Positions 1-7,765 of a stretch of DNA of 13,434 bases are shown here, in pieces. The translations under genes were made by a program, and so were the position numbers. The stretch is from an uncultured Flavobacterium sp. (GTDB taxonomy: Bacteria > Bacteroidota > Bacteroidia > Flavobacteriales > Flavobacteriaceae): assembly GCA_946479395.1 (NCBI GenBank), contig CAMLFV010000066.1, positions 1-13,434 of the forward strand, given 5' to 3'. The notes under the pieces are model-generated. The model had not been told where the DNA came from, did no database searches, and saw only the letters and a list, made by a program, of their open reading frames with translations. How positions within the stretch are numbered: position 1 is the stretch's first letter; each line of letters begins with the position of its first letter.

Positions 1-112
1 TTTCAATTGTTGCTTTAGGATTCAATTCTTTAAGTAACAACCCAAGTGTAGCGCTCATGATTCCGGCACCAATTAATACTACATCGCTTTCTGTACTTTT
101 GTTTGTTGACAT
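1..112 (-). CDS. mqo: Malate:quinone oxidoreductase, N-terminal fragment
   Basis: Only the first 37 codons are inside the window; the gene continues past the left edge. Translating from the ATG at 112-110 gives a short polar lead of about nine residues and then [15 protein letters not shown], the Rossmann dinucleotide (FAD) binding motif in the form typical of malate:quinone oxidoreductase, where [10 protein letters not shown] is very characteristic, followed by LLLKELNP. The enzyme is a peripheral membrane flavoprotein that oxidises malate to oxaloacetate and passes electrons to quinone. It starts 40 bp after the ruvX stop on the same strand, with no TANNTTTG box in the gap, so it is probably read through from purM-ruvX. 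The family call rests on the N-terminal motif alone; another FAD oxidoreductase is less likely. Confidence 0.82.
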   Translation of the reverse strand, partial: MSTNKSTESDVVLIGAGIMSATLGLLLKELNPKATIE

Positions 113-152
113 TTTTAAATGATCTGTTATTTAAAACTTGCTTAATTTATGT

Positions 153-581
153 TTAAAACCTGTTGCTGCTCATGTAATCTTGCAGTAAAATGGTTGCTGC
201 AATTTCATCGACCAAGGCTTTGTTTTGTCGTTGTTTTTTCTTTAAACCGCTATCGATCATTGTTTGAAAAGCGATTTTAGACGTAAAACGTTCATCTATT
301 CTGATAATTTCTATCTGCGGATACAGATTTGCTAATTTTTCTACGAACTTATTAATTTCAGCTCCGATACTTGAAGCTTCATTATTCATACGCTTTGGTT
401 CGCCAACTATTATTTTTGAAACTTTTTCGGTTTTAAAATAGTTTTCTAAAAACGGAAAAATATTCTTTGTTTCAACAGTTGTCAATCCCGAAGCAATGAT
501 CTGCATTTCGTCGGTCACGGCAATTCCGGTACGCTTTCCACCGTAATCAATTGCCATTAGCTTGAAATTATTAGTATTCAA
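153..581 (-). CDS. ruvX: RuvX/YqgF family putative Holliday junction resolvase / pre-16S rRNA nuclease
   Basis: 142 residues, the usual length for the YqgF/RuvX RNase H-fold family, which acts in 16S rRNA 5'-end maturation and has been proposed as a Holliday junction resolvase. The opening motif MAIDYGGKRTGIAVTD carries the first catalytic Asp (D12 counting from the TTG). The other expected acidic residues are E97 in RIDERFTS and D125 in LVDEIAATILLQDY. The start is unusual: the frame opens with TTG at 581-579, inside the last codons of purM (11-bp overlap). The first in-frame ATG is at 557-555 (residue 9). That ATG would cut the first beta strand (FKLMAIDYG aligns with the usual MRILAIDYG), so I prefer the TTG. 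Cotranscribed with purM upstream and probably mqo downstream. Confidence 0.9.
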   Translation of the reverse strand: MNTNNFKLMAIDYGGKRTGIAVTDEMQIIASGLTTVETKNIFPFLENYFKTEKVSKIIVGEPKRMNNEASSIGAEINKFVEKLANLYPQIEIIRIDERFTSKIAFQTMIDSGLKKKQRQNKALVDEIAATILLQDYMSSNRF

Positions 582-1752
582 ACGTTCCGTAATTAGATTT
601 TATGGTTAACTTTTTAGAATTAGAAGCTTCTACCCTTCCAACAATTTGTGCGTTTACGTTAAACGATTTAGAAATAGCAATAATTTCTTCGGCAATCTCC
701 GGGTTCACGTACAATTCCATTCTATGACCGCAGTTGAAAACCTGATACATTTCTTTCCAACCGGTTTGCGATTGCTCTTGTATCAACTTAAATAACGGCG
801 GAACATCAAATAAATTATCTTTAATTACGTGAACATTATCTACAAAATGCAAAATTTTTGTTTGTGCACCACCCGAACAATGCACCATTCCGTGCACATC
901 AGTTGCATTAAATTTTGCTAATATCTCTTTTATAATTGGTGCGTAGGTTCTAGTTGCAGAAAGCACTAATTTACCAGCGTTTATTGGTGATCCTTCTACT
1001 TCATCGGTTAATTTCTTTGCACCAGAATAGATCAAATCTTTTGGAACTGACGGATCAAAACTTTCCGGATAATTTTCAGCCAAATAATGAGCAAAAACAT
1101 CGTGACGAGCAGATGTTAAACCATTGCTGCCCATTCCGCCATTGTATTCTTTTTCGTAAGTTGCCTGACCGAAAGATTCCAAACCAACAATAACATCGCC
1201 TGGTTTAATATTGGCATTGTCAATTACATCGCTGCGTTTCATTCGAGCCGTAACAGTAGAATCTACGATAATTGTTCGAACAACATCACCAACATCAGCC
1301 GTTTCGCCACCTGTAGAATGAATGGTCACTCCGAATTTTTTCAATTCATCGATCAATTCTTCTGTTCCATTGATAATTGCCGAAATAACTTCGCCCGGAA
1401 CCAAATTTTTATTTCTACCAATTGTAGATGACAACATGATGTTATCTGTGGCACCAACACACAACAAATCATCGATATTCATGATTAAGGCATCTTGTGC
1501 GATACCTTTCCATACAGATAAATCACCGGTTTCTTTCCAATAAAGATACGCCAAAGACGATTTTGTTCCAGCGCCATCGGCATGCATAATCAAGCAATAA
1601 TCTTCGTCATTGGTTAAATAATCGGGAACAATTTTACAGAAAGCTTTAGGAAATAAACCTTTATCAATGTTTTTAATAGCATTATGCACATCTTCTTTTT
1701 GGGCAGATACCCCACGTTGCGCATAACGGTTTGTACTATTATCTGAATTCAT
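571..1752 (-). CDS. purM: Phosphoribosylformylglycinamidine cyclo-ligase (AIR synthase), Bacteroidota type
   Basis: 393 residues; classical PurM proteins are about 345. AIR synthase closes FGAM to aminoimidazole ribonucleotide with ATP, step five of purine synthesis, in the cytosol. Visible PurM/PurL-fold motifs are HADGAGTKSS (residues 57-66, matching the D-G-x-G-T-K motif), IAQDALIMNIDDLLCVGA (matching the family's MxxNDLxxxGAxP region), HSTGGETADVGD (matching LIGGETAEMPG), HGMVHCSGGAQ in place of the glycine-rich HITGGGL segment, and MYQVFNCGHRMEL (matching EMYRTFNMGIGM). The sequence is clearly of this fold but diverged in the C-terminal half. The start is ATG at 1752, about 20 bp downstream of a good promoter (1772-1802). 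It is the first gene of a likely purM-ruvX(-mqo) unit. Databases often label this variant only 'AIR synthase related'; the precise reaction is inferred from the family. Confidence 0.82.
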   Translation of the reverse strand: MNSDNSTNRYAQRGVSAQKEDVHNAIKNIDKGLFPKAFCKIVPDYLTNDEDYCLIMHADGAGTKSSLAYLYWKETGDLSVWKGIAQDALIMNIDDLLCVGATDNIMLSSTIGRNKNLVPGEVISAIINGTEELIDELKKFGVTIHSTGGETADVGDVVRTIIVDSTVTARMKRSDVIDNANIKPGDVIVGLESFGQATYEKEYNGGMGSNGLTSARHDVFAHYLAENYPESFDPSVPKDLIYSGAKKLTDEVEGSPINAGKLVLSATRTYAPIIKEILAKFNATDVHGMVHCSGGAQTKILHFVDNVHVIKDNLFDVPPLFKLIQEQSQTGWKEMYQVFNCGHRMELYVNPEIAEEIIAISKSFNVNAQIVGRVEASNSKKLTIKSNYGTFEY

Positions 1753-1771
1753 ATTTTTGTGTGTTGTTGTG

Positions 1772-1802
1772 CAAATTTACATTTAAAAACAATGTTTTGC
1801 AA
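1772..1802 (-). promoter_or_regulatory. Bacteroidota-type promoter of purM
   Basis: Read on the minus strand this is TTG (1802-1800), 20 bases, then TAAATTTG (1779-1772), which fits the Bacteroidota primary sigma consensus TTG/TANNTTTG. Transcription would begin near 1765, giving a leader of roughly 12 nt before the purM ATG at 1752. It is one of only two boxes in this window with both elements at proper spacing. Confidence 0.72.
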
Positions 1803-1811
1803 TGGAATTAA

Positions 1812-1843
1812 TAACAAATATCTAACGATTGCATAATTTGTTA
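1812..1843 (-). terminator. Possible weak hairpin at the end of the SDR gene
   Basis: An 8-bp perfect inverted repeat, TAACAAAT (1812-1819) and ATTTGTTA (1836-1843), is separated by 16 bases. It includes the SDR stop codon and lies between the SDR gene and the purM promoter. It is AT-only apart from one G-C pair and is followed by only a mixed TTATTAATT stretch. Its role as a terminator is uncertain. Confidence 0.25.
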
Positions 1844-2587
1844 CAAAGTACGCAAAATCGTAGTGGCATCGGCTTGTGCTTGCGGCAAAATGGTGATATC
1901 TGCTACTTGCACATGTTTTGGCTGATTTACTGCAAATGCGATATTTGCGGCAATATCTTCGGCTTTTAAAGGATCATAACCTTGATATACTTTACTTGCG
2001 ATATCTTCATTTCCTTTAAATCGAACCAAAGAAAATTCGGTTTCTACAGCACCGGGAGCAATTCCGGTAATTTTAATACCCAATGGTAAAAAATCTAAAC
2101 GCATGCCTTTTGTCAGTGCTTCAACCGCCCATTTTGATGCGCAATAAGTAGTTCCGTTTGCGTATGCTTGTTTACCGGCAATCGATGAAATATTTATTAT
2201 ATGTGCATTATCAGATTTTTTAATAAATGGCAAACACGCTTTGGTAACGTAAATTAATCCTTTTACGTTGATATCAATCATGGCATCTAAATCATCTAAA
2301 TCGGCATCTTGAAAACTAGCCAAACCATGTGCGTTACCTGCGTTGTTAATCAATACATCTATATTTTGCCATTTGGTAGGAATTGAATCAAAAGCAGCAA
2401 AAACTTCTTCTTTCTTAGCAACATCAAACTGTAATAATAAAGTTGCTGTATCAATAAGTTCGGCTTGCAGTTGTTGTAATCGTTCCAATCTTCTTCCGCA
2501 CAGAATCAATCGGTTTCCTTCAGCCAAAATCTTTGCGGTTGCATAGCCAATTCCTGAACTGGCACCGGTAATAAGTATTGTTTTCAT
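1841..2587 (-). CDS. Short-chain dehydrogenase/reductase (classical SDR, YdfG-like)
   Basis: 248 residues from the ATG at 2587. It is a classical SDR: NAD(P)-binding TGASSGIG (7-14), NNAG (81-84), structural N107, catalytic S135 in NISSIAG, then Y148 and K152 in YCASK. The arginine pair in CGRRLERL (32-33), after the second beta strand, suggests NADP(H) preference. Overall pattern and length match the YdfG / serine 3-dehydrogenase-like group that acts on 3-hydroxy acids or small carbonyls; the actual substrate cannot be read from sequence. An upstream in-frame TTG at 2608 exists but is rejected, because it lies inside the promoter-like box TACCTTTG and the ATG starts exactly at the usual MKTILITGASSG. 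It has its own -7-like box but could also be read through from the AsmA-like gene 36 bp upstream. Confidence 0.9.
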   Translation of the reverse strand: MKTILITGASSGIGYATAKILAEGNRLILCGRRLERLQQLQAELIDTATLLLQFDVAKKEEVFAAFDSIPTKWQNIDVLINNAGNAHGLASFQDADLDDLDAMIDINVKGLIYVTKACLPFIKKSDNAHIINISSIAGKQAYANGTTYCASKWAVEALTKGMRLDFLPLGIKITGIAPGAVETEFSLVRFKGNEDIASKVYQGYDPLKAEDIAANIAFAVNQPKHVQVADITILPQAQADATTILRTL

Positions 2588-2605
2588 TTTAACGAAATCT
2601 TTTGG

Positions 2606-2613
2606 CAAAGGTA
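2606..2613 (-). promoter_or_regulatory. Promoter -7 box upstream of the SDR gene
   Basis: TACCTTTG on the minus strand matches TANNTTTG and lies 18 bases before the ATG at 2587. No TTG is found at 19-21 bases upstream, so only half of the consensus is present. It falls in the gap after the AsmA-like stop (2624) and suggests independent initiation for the SDR gene. Confidence 0.5.
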
Positions 2614-2623
2614 AAACACATTT

Positions 2624-4912
2624 TTAAATAACTGTTTGTTTTAAGCCCTGCATAATGCATTGCCATAAATAATTAAAGAATGATTTTTCGTTGGTACGGT
2701 CAACAGGTTTAATTTCCACTTTTTTAAATCCATCGGTATTCGATCGAACCACCACATTGGCAGCAGCCGTTAAAAATTTACGTTCCTTGTTTTCTTTGTT
2801 AAGCAGCGTCATTTTTAAATTGTTGAAATCCATGGCATACTGCCCCGTTGCCGTATTATTGTTCCCGCTGAAATTAAATGCCATGTGATCGATTTTTCCA
2901 TCTGCCTGCACTTTCAAATAAGGTTTTAAAAACGGATTCATTGCCGGAGCCGGAAAGTTTTTTAAATCGCCATTAATATTGAATTTTTCAGATCGATCCA
3001 TAATATCAAACTGCCAGCTTGCCACCAAATCGCCTTTCTGCATAAATTTTGTTCTGACAAATATCTGGGTTTTTGGTCCGTTGGAACGCTTGTATCCGCT
3101 GTAAAGATTCGTTGCTGTTAAGTTAAAATTCGTAAAAGTAAGCTTGCCCGGGGTGGTACTCGTTGCTGTATCTTCTTCGTACGAAAGTTTTGAATTCTTA
3201 ATTTTTAACGTTTGAATTTCAAAAGGAAAATCAACATTTCGCAATCTGTAGCTATACAAATGATTTTCTTTAGGAGTTAAAGGAACTGAAACATCGCGGT
3301 AAATTTGCGCATCCATATTGTTTAAAAGCACTTCTTTAAACTTTATGAAAAATTCATCTTGCGCATCAAATCCCCAAGTAAAATTATTGAATTGCAACTC
3401 ATTTGCCGATAAATTGTAATAATCTTGAGCGTATTTTAATTTTGCTGCATGTTGTTTTCGACTTATTTTCGGAATCATTTTAAAATCTTTTACCGATGCA
3501 TTAGCCTGTTTCAGCACAATTCCAGCTGCGTGAATGTTGTAATCTTTTCCGGTATCAAAATGAATTTTCCCTGTTGTTAGCAACGGATTTTTATACACAA
3601 ACGGAACATTTTCTAAAACCGTTTTATCGTCAACCCTAATATCACTTAATGTTAAATTAAAATTGCTAATCGTTAGTTTTTTATATTTTGCCGCATGATC
3701 TTTTAAAACGTAATTAGCGTTGTTTACCGACACTTTTTTTATTAAAATTAAATCGTTGAGTTTACTTGGTTCGCTTGTTTTTTTAGATGGATTTTTCTTT
3801 GGAACATGAACAAACTGCGGATTATTCAACTGAAATTCATCAATTACTAAATGTTGTTTTACTTTGTTTGATATTTTTTTGATTTTGATATCAAAATTGC
3901 TCACATTTAAAACTCCCAACGAATTAAATGCAGATTTTTTTATATCGATTTGATCAACATCCAACTGAAAAGGAATCAACGGCTGTACTAATTTTTCGGT
4001 ATCTTTTTTTGCTTGTTGAACAACCGTTTGATTTTTCTGATCTAAAATTTTCACATTAATCGAATCAATCGAAATTGCGCCGATCTTTACAAATAAATCG
4101 TCGGTTTTATTATAGCTCCAATCGGTATTTTTCAGAGTAAGTTTCGGAACATCAACCAACAATCGGGTATTTGTTTCGGTATGTGTATTTTTAAATTCTT
4201 TAGATGATTTGTAAGGCAATAGTCTAAAATTGTTTACCGTAACATTCTGCATATCAATAACAATACTGTTCGATTTTACAATTTGCAGATCATTAACCAC
4301 ACTATAAACAGAATCAATTTTAAAGCTATAATCGGTATATGTAAACGGAATGTCTTTTTGCACCGTATATTTTCCCATGTGAATTCCGTTGATCTCTGCG
4401 TTGAAATTAAAAATCTCGTGCAACAAGGTATCATTTCCGGCAGTCATCATTTTTAAATGCGCTTTTTGCACACTAATTTTATCAATATCTATAATCGAAG
4501 ATAATTTAGATTCACTTTTAAGAGTATCGCGAACCGCAGGTTTTAAAACGGTAATATCCGGACCACTAACATAAATGGTGTAGGCTTTTAAATTTTTATT
4601 TTTGATTAATTCGTAGAAATTTACTCCGGTAACGCTGATACGCTCTACCTTACCAAAAAAATCGATGTCTTTTTTAATATTGGCATTCTTCTTAGGCGTC
4701 AGTTCCACATTTTCTATAGACAAGCTGTTGCTGAAAATAGAGAAATTCATATCATTATAAACCAAATTATACGCCGTATCGTTTTTGTCTTCTATAATTT
4801 TTGGCAATTGTTTTTTTATAATGATATTTATTGCAACGTTTACTAGAACTGCCAACAATAGTATCGACAAGACAATGATGCCTATGATTTTTACAGGTTT
4901 GGTGATTTTCAT
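2624..4912 (-). CDS. Large membrane-anchored AsmA/DUF748-like protein
   Basis: 762 residues. One N-terminal hydrophobic segment (about residues 8-31, preceded by lysines) acts as a signal anchor, leaving a very long periplasmic part. That part is made of short beta-rich repeats alternating hydrophobic and polar residues, of the 'I-x-x-V-x-V-x-N-x-x' type, with frequent phrases such as NFDIKIKKI, NFNLTLSDI and NFNLTATNL. This is the look of AsmA-like / DUF748 proteins, which are thought to form long grooves moving lipids between inner and outer membranes. A conserved-looking amphipathic C-terminus (SFFNYLWQCIMQGLKQTV) follows, with basic residues before it. The gene lies 52 bp after the ABC exporter on the same strand with no convincing promoter between, so cotranscription is likely. 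The specific function is unknown; the family placement comes from architecture, not from a diagnostic motif. Confidence 0.7.
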   Translation of the reverse strand: MKITKPVKIIGIIVLSILLLAVLVNVAINIIIKKQLPKIIEDKNDTAYNLVYNDMNFSIFSNSLSIENVELTPKKNANIKKDIDFFGKVERISVTGVNFYELIKNKNLKAYTIYVSGPDITVLKPAVRDTLKSESKLSSIIDIDKISVQKAHLKMMTAGNDTLLHEIFNFNAEINGIHMGKYTVQKDIPFTYTDYSFKIDSVYSVVNDLQIVKSNSIVIDMQNVTVNNFRLLPYKSSKEFKNTHTETNTRLLVDVPKLTLKNTDWSYNKTDDLFVKIGAISIDSINVKILDQKNQTVVQQAKKDTEKLVQPLIPFQLDVDQIDIKKSAFNSLGVLNVSNFDIKIKKISNKVKQHLVIDEFQLNNPQFVHVPKKNPSKKTSEPSKLNDLILIKKVSVNNANYVLKDHAAKYKKLTISNFNLTLSDIRVDDKTVLENVPFVYKNPLLTTGKIHFDTGKDYNIHAAGIVLKQANASVKDFKMIPKISRKQHAAKLKYAQDYYNLSANELQFNNFTWGFDAQDEFFIKFKEVLLNNMDAQIYRDVSVPLTPKENHLYSYRLRNVDFPFEIQTLKIKNSKLSYEEDTATSTTPGKLTFTNFNLTATNLYSGYKRSNGPKTQIFVRTKFMQKGDLVASWQFDIMDRSEKFNINGDLKNFPAPAMNPFLKPYLKVQADGKIDHMAFNFSGNNNTATGQYAMDFNNLKMTLLNKENKERKFLTAAANVVVRSNTDGFKKVEIKPVDRTNEKSFFNYLWQCIMQGLKQTVI

Positions 4913-4964
4913 AAAAGCTACATTTTTTATTAAATTTATAAAAAAAATCTGACTTTAAAGAATT

Positions 4965-6746
4965 TTAATTATCATAGGTTTTAGCAATTTTTTCAATATT
5001 CATGCTTCTTGCACTAGCGTCGAAAATCTCTTTGTACACTCCGTTTTGTTTGTAAATTTCTTCATGTTTTCCCACTTCGGTAATTTTACCTTCTTTCATT
5101 GCATAAATAATATCGGCATCGATAATTTGTGAAATACTGTGCGAAATAATAACAACCGTTCGGTTTTTCTTTATGGCATCTAAGCTGTTTTTAATTTGTT
5201 CGGTAGCGATAGCATCTAAACTTGCAGTTGGTTCGTCAAGAAAAATTATTGGCGGATTTTTTAAAAACATTCTGGCAATGGCTATGCGCTGTTGTTGACC
5301 GCCCGATAATGCAGTTGCTTTAGTTTCGTACTGATCTGGTAATTTTAAAATTTGTTCGTGAATGTATGCTTTTTTAGCGGCTTCGACCACTTCTTCATTT
5401 GTAGCATTTACTTTTCCGTAGCGAATATTATCTGCAATTGATCCGCTAAAAATATGATTTTTTTGAAGTACCAAACCGATATTTTCCCTTAAAAAATGCG
5501 TGTCGTAATCTTCTAACAGAATTCCGTCTAAAAGAATTTCACCCGATGAAGACGTGTAAAATTTATCAAGCAAATTTATAATGGTGCTTTTACCCGCGCC
5601 CGACAAACCTGCTAAGGCAGTAATTTTATTTGGTTGAATATCAATATTTATGTCAAAAAGTGCTTTTGTTCCGTTTGGATACGCAAAGGATACATTATTC
5701 AATTTAAAATTGCCCTTTAAAGGAATATTTTTTACTGTTCCCGATGCTTCTGTTTCGTGATTGGCTTCTAAAATTTCAAAATAACTTTCAGAATAAATAA
5801 TGGCATCGTTCATTTCATCGTAAATTCTATGCAATTGCCTTATGGGCGCCGAAACATTGTTAAAAAGTAAAATATGAAACATAATAGAACCAATAGACAT
5901 ATTGCCGGTAAGCACAAAATAAGCCGTTAAAATAATAATGATTACCACACCAAATTGTTCAATAAAAGATTTTAATCCGTCGAAAAAGAAACTGGTTTTA
6001 CGTGTTTGCAACTGGTTGTTGGTTAATTCGTTTTGCAGCTGCAGCTGCTTTTTTGATTCGATATCTTCTCTATTAAACGATTTTATAACAGTAATTGAAT
6101 CGATAATACTGATAATTCCCTGTGATTTAGATTCGCGAAAACCACGTAAATTTCTACGCCAGCCACTTAATTTCTGTGCCTGCTTTTTGGTAACAATAAA
6201 ATAAACCGGAACAATACACAAGCCAACCAAACCAACATAAAAATTTGCCTGAAACATAAAAAACAATGCAACAATAGCATTTGCAAAAAGCGGTAAAATA
6301 TCAATAAAAAAGTTTTGAACCAACCGGGTTAAACTTTCAATACCACGATCAATACGGGTTTGCAATCGGCCTGCTTCGTTATCGTTTGATGTAAAAAAAG
6401 ATAACCGGTAAGTTAAAATCTTATCTATAATTTTCTGTGCAAGATCTTTAGAAACATAAATGCGCAGTTTTTCCCCGTAATATTTTTGTCCAAATGTTAT
6501 AAAAGCATTTAAAATTTCTTTACCAATTAATACAATTGAAATAAAAATAAGTAATTTTAAGCCTAACTGCAAAGCATCTTGGCTGGGTATTAATAAGGTA
6601 AGTTCATCTACCGTGTAACGTAAAATCCAAGCATTAATTTGTGCAGTTAACGAACCTATTAAAGTAAGCAGCAACGTTGCTATAACCAGTTTTCTATAGG
6701 GCTTTATAAAGTGTTGTAAGTATTTAAACAGAGTTGAAATTTGCAT
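4965..6746 (-). CDS. ABC transporter half-transporter, ATP-binding/permease (MsbA/exporter type)
   Basis: 593 residues with a fused transmembrane domain and nucleotide-binding domain, the standard length of a homodimeric type I exporter. The N-terminal ~320 residues contain about six membrane segments (for example residues 20-38, 63-80, 150-185 and 265-290). The ATPase has Walker A GLSGAGKST (380-388, K386), Q-loop VLQKNH, signature LSGGQQQR (480-487), Walker B IIFLDEP (D504, catalytic E505), D-loop SLD and the switch H536 in IISHS. All catalytic residues are intact. Possible cargo includes lipids, drugs or peptides; there is no peptidase C39 or other cargo-specific domain. A divergent AraC regulator and a downstream AsmA-like gene make an envelope or efflux role plausible, but this is inference. 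The start is ATG at 6746; a strong hairpin lies just upstream in the leader. Confidence 0.93.
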   Translation of the reverse strand: MQISTLFKYLQHFIKPYRKLVIATLLLTLIGSLTAQINAWILRYTVDELTLLIPSQDALQLGLKLLIFISIVLIGKEILNAFITFGQKYYGEKLRIYVSKDLAQKIIDKILTYRLSFFTSNDNEAGRLQTRIDRGIESLTRLVQNFFIDILPLFANAIVALFFMFQANFYVGLVGLCIVPVYFIVTKKQAQKLSGWRRNLRGFRESKSQGIISIIDSITVIKSFNREDIESKKQLQLQNELTNNQLQTRKTSFFFDGLKSFIEQFGVVIIIILTAYFVLTGNMSIGSIMFHILLFNNVSAPIRQLHRIYDEMNDAIIYSESYFEILEANHETEASGTVKNIPLKGNFKLNNVSFAYPNGTKALFDINIDIQPNKITALAGLSGAGKSTIINLLDKFYTSSSGEILLDGILLEDYDTHFLRENIGLVLQKNHIFSGSIADNIRYGKVNATNEEVVEAAKKAYIHEQILKLPDQYETKATALSGGQQQRIAIARMFLKNPPIIFLDEPTASLDAIATEQIKNSLDAIKKNRTVVIISHSISQIIDADIIYAMKEGKITEVGKHEEIYKQNGVYKEIFDASARSMNIEKIAKTYDN

Positions 6747-6764
6747 TTTTATTTAAAAATAAGA

Positions 6765-6794
6765 AAAGATTGCCAAGAACCCTCGGCAATCTTT
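6765..6794 (-). terminator. Strong hairpin in the ABC exporter leader (terminator-like)
   Basis: Perfect 10-bp inverted repeat: AAAGATTGCC (6765-6774) and GGCAATCTTT (6785-6794), loop of 10. On the minus strand the 3' arm is followed by TCTTATTTTT, giving it the shape of an intrinsic terminator 18 nt before the exporter ATG. In the plus direction the tract is A-rich instead. No minus-strand gene lies upstream that would need terminating, so it may be an attenuator, an mRNA stability element or an operator. Confidence 0.5.
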
Positions 6795-6818
6795 AAAATA
6801 AATATGAAATACAAAGTT

Positions 6819-6826
6819 TAATTTTG
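6819..6826 (+). promoter_or_regulatory. Promoter -7 box of the AraC-type regulator
   Basis: TAATTTTG fits TANNTTTG and lies 51 bases before the ATG at 6878; transcription would start near 6832. No TTG sits at the expected upstream distance. On the opposite strand of the same region I find only one-mismatch boxes (CAAAGTTT at 6812-6819 and CAAATAAA at 6862-6869) for the divergent exporter. Confidence 0.4.
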
Positions 6827-6840
6827 TAAGTAGTAAAGTT

Positions 6841-6857
6841 ATTGATATTTAATTGAT
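6841..6857. promoter_or_regulatory. Tandem ATTGAT direct repeat, candidate regulator site
   Basis: ATTGAT occurs at 6841-6846 and again at 6852-6857, start to start 11 bp, one helical turn, in the divergent gap just upstream of the AraC-type gene. AraC-family proteins commonly bind direct repeats on one DNA face. The site would lie in the regulator's own leader, compatible with autorepression. In AT-rich DNA a 6-base repeat can be chance. Confidence 0.25.
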
Positions 6858-6877
6858 TACACAAATAAATTTTTAAA

Positions 6878-7762
6878 ATGTCTGAAATTAAACTGTTAAA
6901 AATAAATGATTTTAAAAGTAAAGAGCCCGAAAACTCTTTTTACGCCAACACAATTACCAATCATTTGCTTTTACATCACTCGCGAATTGAAAAGCCTCAC
7001 AAGCATAATTTTTATGCTGTTTTTCTGTTTACAAAAGGCACCGGAATGCACGAAATTGATTTTAATAAGTACGAAGTAAAACCTGGATCGGTCTTTTTTC
7101 TGTATCCCGGGCAAACACATTCTTGGGAGCTTTCAAACGATATTGACGGATACATTTTTTTTCATACCGAAGATTTTTATGAAATGACCTATGTGAATAA
7201 TTCTATTAAAGATTTTCCTTTTTTCGAATCGAATTACTCTGAGAAATGTATTTATTTAACTGAAGATCAATGCCGATTAATTGAAGATCTTTTTAAAACA
7301 CTTTTACTAGAATCTGCAAATGAAGAATGGAAGAAAAAACAATTGATCTTATCATATTTAACACAGATCTATATTTATTTAAACCGATTTTTAGAAACAC
7401 AGAGTGAAGTAAATTTTTCAGATTTAAGACATTATCAATCAGTCTTTTCAAAATTTGAAAAATTGGTAGACGAACATTTTTCGAAAATAAAATCAGCAAC
7501 TGAATATGCTGATTTATTGAATATTACACAAAAACATTTAAATAGAATTGTTAAGTCGATCACCCAAAAAACAACAACCGAAATTATCACCGATCGTATT
7601 GTTCTGGAAGCGAAACGACAATTGCTTTACACCAATAAAACCTTAAACGAAATTGCGTTTGATTTAGGTTTTACAGACTATACTTATTTTTCGCGATTGT
7701 TTAAAAAACAGGTTACAATTACGGCATCAGATTTTCGGAAAATGTATAAAAACGAAAAATAA
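6878..7762 (+). CDS. AraC family transcriptional regulator with N-terminal cupin sensor
   Basis: 294 residues. The N-terminal part (about 30-110) is an AraC-type cupin: HHSRIEKPHKHNFY, then GTGMHEIDFNKYEVKPGSVFFLYPGQTHSW, with the histidine and PGQTH pattern of ligand-sensing cupins. The C-terminal ~95 residues form the double helix-turn-helix: YADLLNITQKHLNRIVKSIT for the first HTH, then the conserved LNEIAFDLGFTDYTYFSRLFKK block for the second, ending shortly after FRKMY as AraC proteins do. It is cytosolic and DNA-binding; the ligand is unknown. It is transcribed divergently from the ABC exporter with 131 bp between starts, so the exporter and itself are the obvious candidate targets. The stop lies 3 bp from the convergent DUF983 stop. 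Confidence 0.92.
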   Translation: MSEIKLLKINDFKSKEPENSFYANTITNHLLLHHSRIEKPHKHNFYAVFLFTKGTGMHEIDFNKYEVKPGSVFFLYPGQTHSWELSNDIDGYIFFHTEDFYEMTYVNNSIKDFPFFESNYSEKCIYLTEDQCRLIEDLFKTLLLESANEEWKKKQLILSYLTQIYIYLNRFLETQSEVNFSDLRHYQSVFSKFEKLVDEHFSKIKSATEYADLLNITQKHLNRIVKSITQKTTTEIITDRIVLEAKRQLLYTNKTLNEIAFDLGFTDYTYFSRLFKKQVTITASDFRKMYKNEK

Positions 7763-7765
7763 AAT

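Noticed and set aside
954..1543. Two plus-strand open frames opposite purM
   Set aside because: Both are antisense to the conserved purM frame, with no recognisable domain and no promoter box.
2588..2608. TTG start at 2608 for the SDR gene, adding seven residues
   Set aside because: The TTG is part of the TACCTTTG promoter box, upstream of the expected transcription start, and the ATG at 2587 begins at the normal SDR N-terminus.
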